Assembly: GCA_013153955.1 (NCBI GenBank)
Contig: JAADDM010000244.1
Location: 1-8,382, forward strand
DNA: 8,382 bases
Direction: 5' to 3'
From: Gammaproteobacteria bacterium
GTDB lineage: Bacteria > Pseudomonadota > Gammaproteobacteria > Thiomicrospirales > Thiomicrospiraceae
Shown here piece by piece: positions 6,294 through 8,382 of the stretch. The notes below the pieces were generated by a model that did no database searches, was not told where the DNA came from, and saw only the letters and a list, made by a program, of their open reading frames with translations. Each line of letters begins with the position of its first letter. Positions within the stretch are counted from its first letter, which is position 1. The position numbers and the translations under genes are program-made.

Positions 6294-6338
6294 AACCAGA
6301 CCTGGTCAAATGAGTATTTGATTTTGTCTGGTTTTTTT
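6294..6338. terminator. Intrinsic terminator after thrC, possibly bidirectional with recJ
   Basis: AACCAGAC at 6294-6301 pairs with GTCTGGTT at 6326-6333. Above it CAAAT (6307-6311) pairs with ATTTG (6316-6320) in the same register around a GAGT loop. A run of seven T follows on the plus strand (6332-6338). On the minus strand the stem is followed by G and four T, so it may also help end recJ transcription, whose stop is at 6422. The position between two convergent genes supports this. Confidence 0.8.
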
Positions 6339-6365
6339 ATGCCTAAAATTAAGTAGGTACAGTCT

Positions 6366-6383
6366 GATTAGGCAAGCCGAATC
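6366..6383. other. Small stem-loop downstream of recJ
   Basis: GATT/AATC and GGC/GCC form an interrupted stem with an AA loop, 39 bases beyond the recJ stop. No T tract follows closely on the minus strand, so it is at most an accessory structure. Confidence 0.2.
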
Positions 6384-6421
6384 AATATGGGCTTAAACCG
6401 CGAATCCCCCCGAAATAGAGA

Positions 6422-8182
6422 TTAAGTTGATTGAGCAGAGACGAGTCTCAGCTGGAGACTGGTTCGGCCATAGTAGGTGTTTAGGCTGGGTTGATAAACA
6501 CACTCAATGAGTTCGCCTTTAATAAAAGGGTCCGGCTCGTCAGAGTTGGATTTTGCGTTAAAGTAGATAGCAGTGATTCGCTGCTTGTCTTCGGTCAATA
6601 ACTTAAATGATAAGTGCGTCTTATCTTGACCGACGGCTCTGACTTCCGAAATGGTAAACTTTCCTGAAAACAAAGGTTTAGGCCACTCTCTTCCATAGGG
6701 TTCAAGCGCATTTAACTCTTCAATTAAAGCGGGGGTAAGCTGACTGCCGCTGAGCGCACCATCGGTTTCAATAATGGGGGTCGGTGCTTCCTCTCCAAGC
6801 TGGCGTTTAACCGCTTGCTCAAATAGGTCTGAAAACAGCTCGAAATTTTCTGCGGCAATCATGCAGCCTGCTGCCCCTGCATGTCCACCCATTGAGTTAA
6901 ATAGGTTATCGTGTTGGGTCGACATCCACTGAAAGGCTTCTCTTAAATCAATGCAGGGGATAATGCCTCGGCCACTGCCAGCAATGAGGCCGCCTTCTAA
7001 ATCAGTCATGGCAACCGTTGGTAGACCATACTGTTCGCCAATTCGAGAGGCGATGATGCCTTGAATCCCTGCATTGCCCTGCATACGCACGGTTAAGGAG
7101 TATTTGCTGTCGTTATAAAGCCCGGATGCAATCTCTTTTGCTTGTTTAAGCATGCCTTCTTGTTGGGCTCGGCGATTTAAATTATCTGAATCAAGTTGTT
7201 CTAGGTAGACCTGAGCTTGGGGCGCGGTATTGGCGGTTAAAAACTCAAATGCTGTCGTAACATCACTGACACGACTGGCGGCATTGATACGAGTGGCGAC
7301 TTGAAAGCCCAAAAATTCAGCATCGTAAGGCTGGCCATTATTGTCATTCAACTGACGCATCGCTTGCCAGGCAGGTGATTGAAATTGATTAATAAACTGT
7401 AAGCCTGAAAGCACAATGGCTCGGTTGTTTGGGCTTTTTAAACTGACACTATCGGCCACGGTGCCTAGGGCGACATTTAAAGCAAGTGACTTGAGAGAGG
7501 GGGCATCAGCAGAGAGTCGACCTGCATCAATCAAAGCTTGTCTGACTTGAGACATGACAATAAAGATAACGTAGCAGCCCGCGACCGTTTTATCATATTC
7601 ACACCCCGCTTGTTGAGGATTGACGGTACAGGTTGCACTTTTAGGCGGGCCTTCTAAAGGCATTTGATGGTGGTCGGTGACACAGACCTTAACCCCTGAG
7701 GCCTTGAGGCGTGCAATTCTCGCCTCATCACTTGAGCCTTGATCGGCTGAGATAACCAATGCAATGGGTTTTGGAATATCTAAAATTCGATCAACGACTT
7801 CATCAGTAATACCATACCCAGATTTACGCTCGCCAATGATGTGAACCACACGAGACTCTGGTACGCCAAAATGGGTGACAAGAGCTGTTTTGGCAACCCA
7901 AGCAGAGGTCACGCCATCCGTATCATAATCAGTTGCAAGCACAATCACACCGTCCTCTTGAATGGCCTGGGCAATTAATAAAGCGGCTTGTTCAGAGTTT
8001 TTTAGGGCGCGAGGGTGTTGAATATATTTTAGCTTAGGATAAATGACTTTTTCTAAGTCTTCAACCGTCTCTGTTCTACTGGCCACAAGCTGCGCTTGAA
8101 GTGCTGTTAAGCCAAGGGCTTGTGCCGCTTGATAGACATCAGCATGAACGGGACGTTGTACAATTTTAGGTGTTTTTATCAT
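6422..8182 (-). CDS. recJ: RecJ-family single-strand DNA exonuclease (DHH), with unusual motifs
   Basis: A 586-residue protein of the DHH/DHHA1 phosphoesterase family, near the 577 residues of E. coli RecJ, a 5'-3' single-strand exonuclease of recombination and mismatch repair. The DHH domain shows DYDTDG at 85-90, Asp147 in ADQGS, the signature TDHH at 169-172 and GTVAD at 240-244. The linker has RINAASR at 298-304; the DHHA1 part has GIIASR at 375-380, GSGR at 402-405 and GGHAGAAG at 432-439; an OB-fold C terminus lies about 485-582. Metal-binding Asp and His residues are all present. Compared with E. coli, DNG reads DQG, NAAGR reads NAASR, and the Trp-His before GVVGI is replaced by Asn-Ala. 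The ATG at 8182 is the first start after an in-frame TAA, yet no Shine-Dalgarno precedes it. Exonuclease activity is inferred; a RecJ paralogue is possible. Confidence 0.88.
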   Translation of the reverse strand: MIKTPKIVQRPVHADVYQAAQALGLTALQAQLVASRTETVEDLEKVIYPKLKYIQHPRALKNSEQAALLIAQAIQEDGVIVLATDYDTDGVTSAWVAKTALVTHFGVPESRVVHIIGERKSGYGITDEVVDRILDIPKPIALVISADQGSSDEARIARLKASGVKVCVTDHHQMPLEGPPKSATCTVNPQQAGCEYDKTVAGCYVIFIVMSQVRQALIDAGRLSADAPSLKSLALNVALGTVADSVSLKSPNNRAIVLSGLQFINQFQSPAWQAMRQLNDNNGQPYDAEFLGFQVATRINAASRVSDVTTAFEFLTANTAPQAQVYLEQLDSDNLNRRAQQEGMLKQAKEIASGLYNDSKYSLTVRMQGNAGIQGIIASRIGEQYGLPTVAMTDLEGGLIAGSGRGIIPCIDLREAFQWMSTQHDNLFNSMGGHAGAAGCMIAAENFELFSDLFEQAVKRQLGEEAPTPIIETDGALSGSQLTPALIEELNALEPYGREWPKPLFSGKFTISEVRAVGQDKTHLSFKLLTEDKQRITAIYFNAKSNSDEPDPFIKGELIECVYQPSLNTYYGRTSLQLRLVSAQST

Positions 8183-8230
8183 GCAGGGAGTTTAACAGAA
8201 TGAGCAGGCTGCATGAGGGATTGATACGTC

Positions 8231-8259
8231 TTTTTAGGGAGATGTTTGCTGGTTTACAA
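8231..8259 (-). promoter_or_regulatory. Weak candidate promoter for recJ
   Basis: On the minus strand TTGTAA (complement of 8254-8259), a 17-base spacer and TAAAAA (complement of 8231-8236) match the sigma-70 elements at four of six bases each. It lies in the 114-base gap between the right-edge gene and recJ. recJ may instead be read through from the gene upstream, as no clear terminator is seen in the gap. Confidence 0.3.
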
Positions 8260-8296
8260 TCGTTTGGGGGCTTGTTCAGGATCGCTCATCTATAGG

Positions 8297-8382
8297 TTAG
8301 GACCAAGTGTCAAGAAGGTTTCCCAATAACAGGTCTTCTGTTTTGATGACTTTTGCTAGGCTTTGAATGGTTTGTGAGGTTT
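8297..8382 (-). CDS. C-terminal end of an unidentified protein (partial)
   Basis: The minus strand is open from the window edge for 27 codons to TAA at 8297-8299. The visible tail contains IQSLAKVIKTEDLLLGNLL and ends in DTWS, with regular hydrophobic spacing that looks like a real C-terminal helix. The other minus-strand frame I translated here closes within 24 codons and reads as low-quality sequence. No family can be named. It points the same way as recJ and ends 114 bases before the recJ start, so co-transcription is possible. Confidence 0.5.
   Translation of the reverse strand, partial: TSQTIQSLAKVIKTEDLLLGNLLDTWS

Noticed and set aside
1..8382. CRISPR array, insertion sequence, toxin-antitoxin or phage defence module
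   Set aside because: No repeat-spacer periodicity, transposase-like frame, terminal inverted repeats or small paired genes were seen; nearly all sequence is explained by metabolic and repair genes with short gaps.

Overview
The window looks like ordinary chromosomal DNA from a moderate-GC gammaproteobacterium. The gene set (an AlaC-type aminotransferase, monofunctional homoserine dehydrogenase, an RpfE-like protein, threonine synthase and RecJ) and the protein style recall sulfur-oxidising Thiomicrospira/Hydrogenovibrio-type bacteria. That placement is inference from memory, not a database result. I saw no mobile element, tRNA, rRNA or CRISPR array.

Layout, left to right. A plus-strand gene ends at base 72 (only its last 23 codons are present). 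After a hairpin-bearing gap comes a minus-strand Mth938/DUF498-family gene (169-549). A 227-base divergent intergenic region with promoter-like elements follows. The plus-strand block is then alaC-type aminotransferase (777-1973), hom (2031-3344), a strong intrinsic terminator (3425-3448), an RpfE-like gene (3464-4537), a 235-base leader with a promoter-like -10 element, and thrC (4773-6251). Two stem-loops (6256-6338) separate thrC from the convergent recJ-family gene on the minus strand (6422-8182). The right edge carries the last 27 codons of another minus-strand gene (8297-8382).

Functionally, hom makes homoserine from aspartate semialdehyde and thrC makes threonine from O-phosphohomoserine. 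The intervening homoserine kinase and the upstream aspartokinase and aspartate-semialdehyde dehydrogenase are not in the window. alaC and hom are probably co-transcribed (57-base gap). The terminator after hom means that the RpfE-like gene and thrC probably have their own transcription starts.

No clearly new system is visible. The points most worth a second look are: the RecJ-family protein with several changed motif residues; the poorly understood RpfE-like gene between hom and thrC, whose likely start lies just after a terminator; and the thrC leader with a 10-codon upstream frame and a duplicated 9-base element over the ribosome-binding region.
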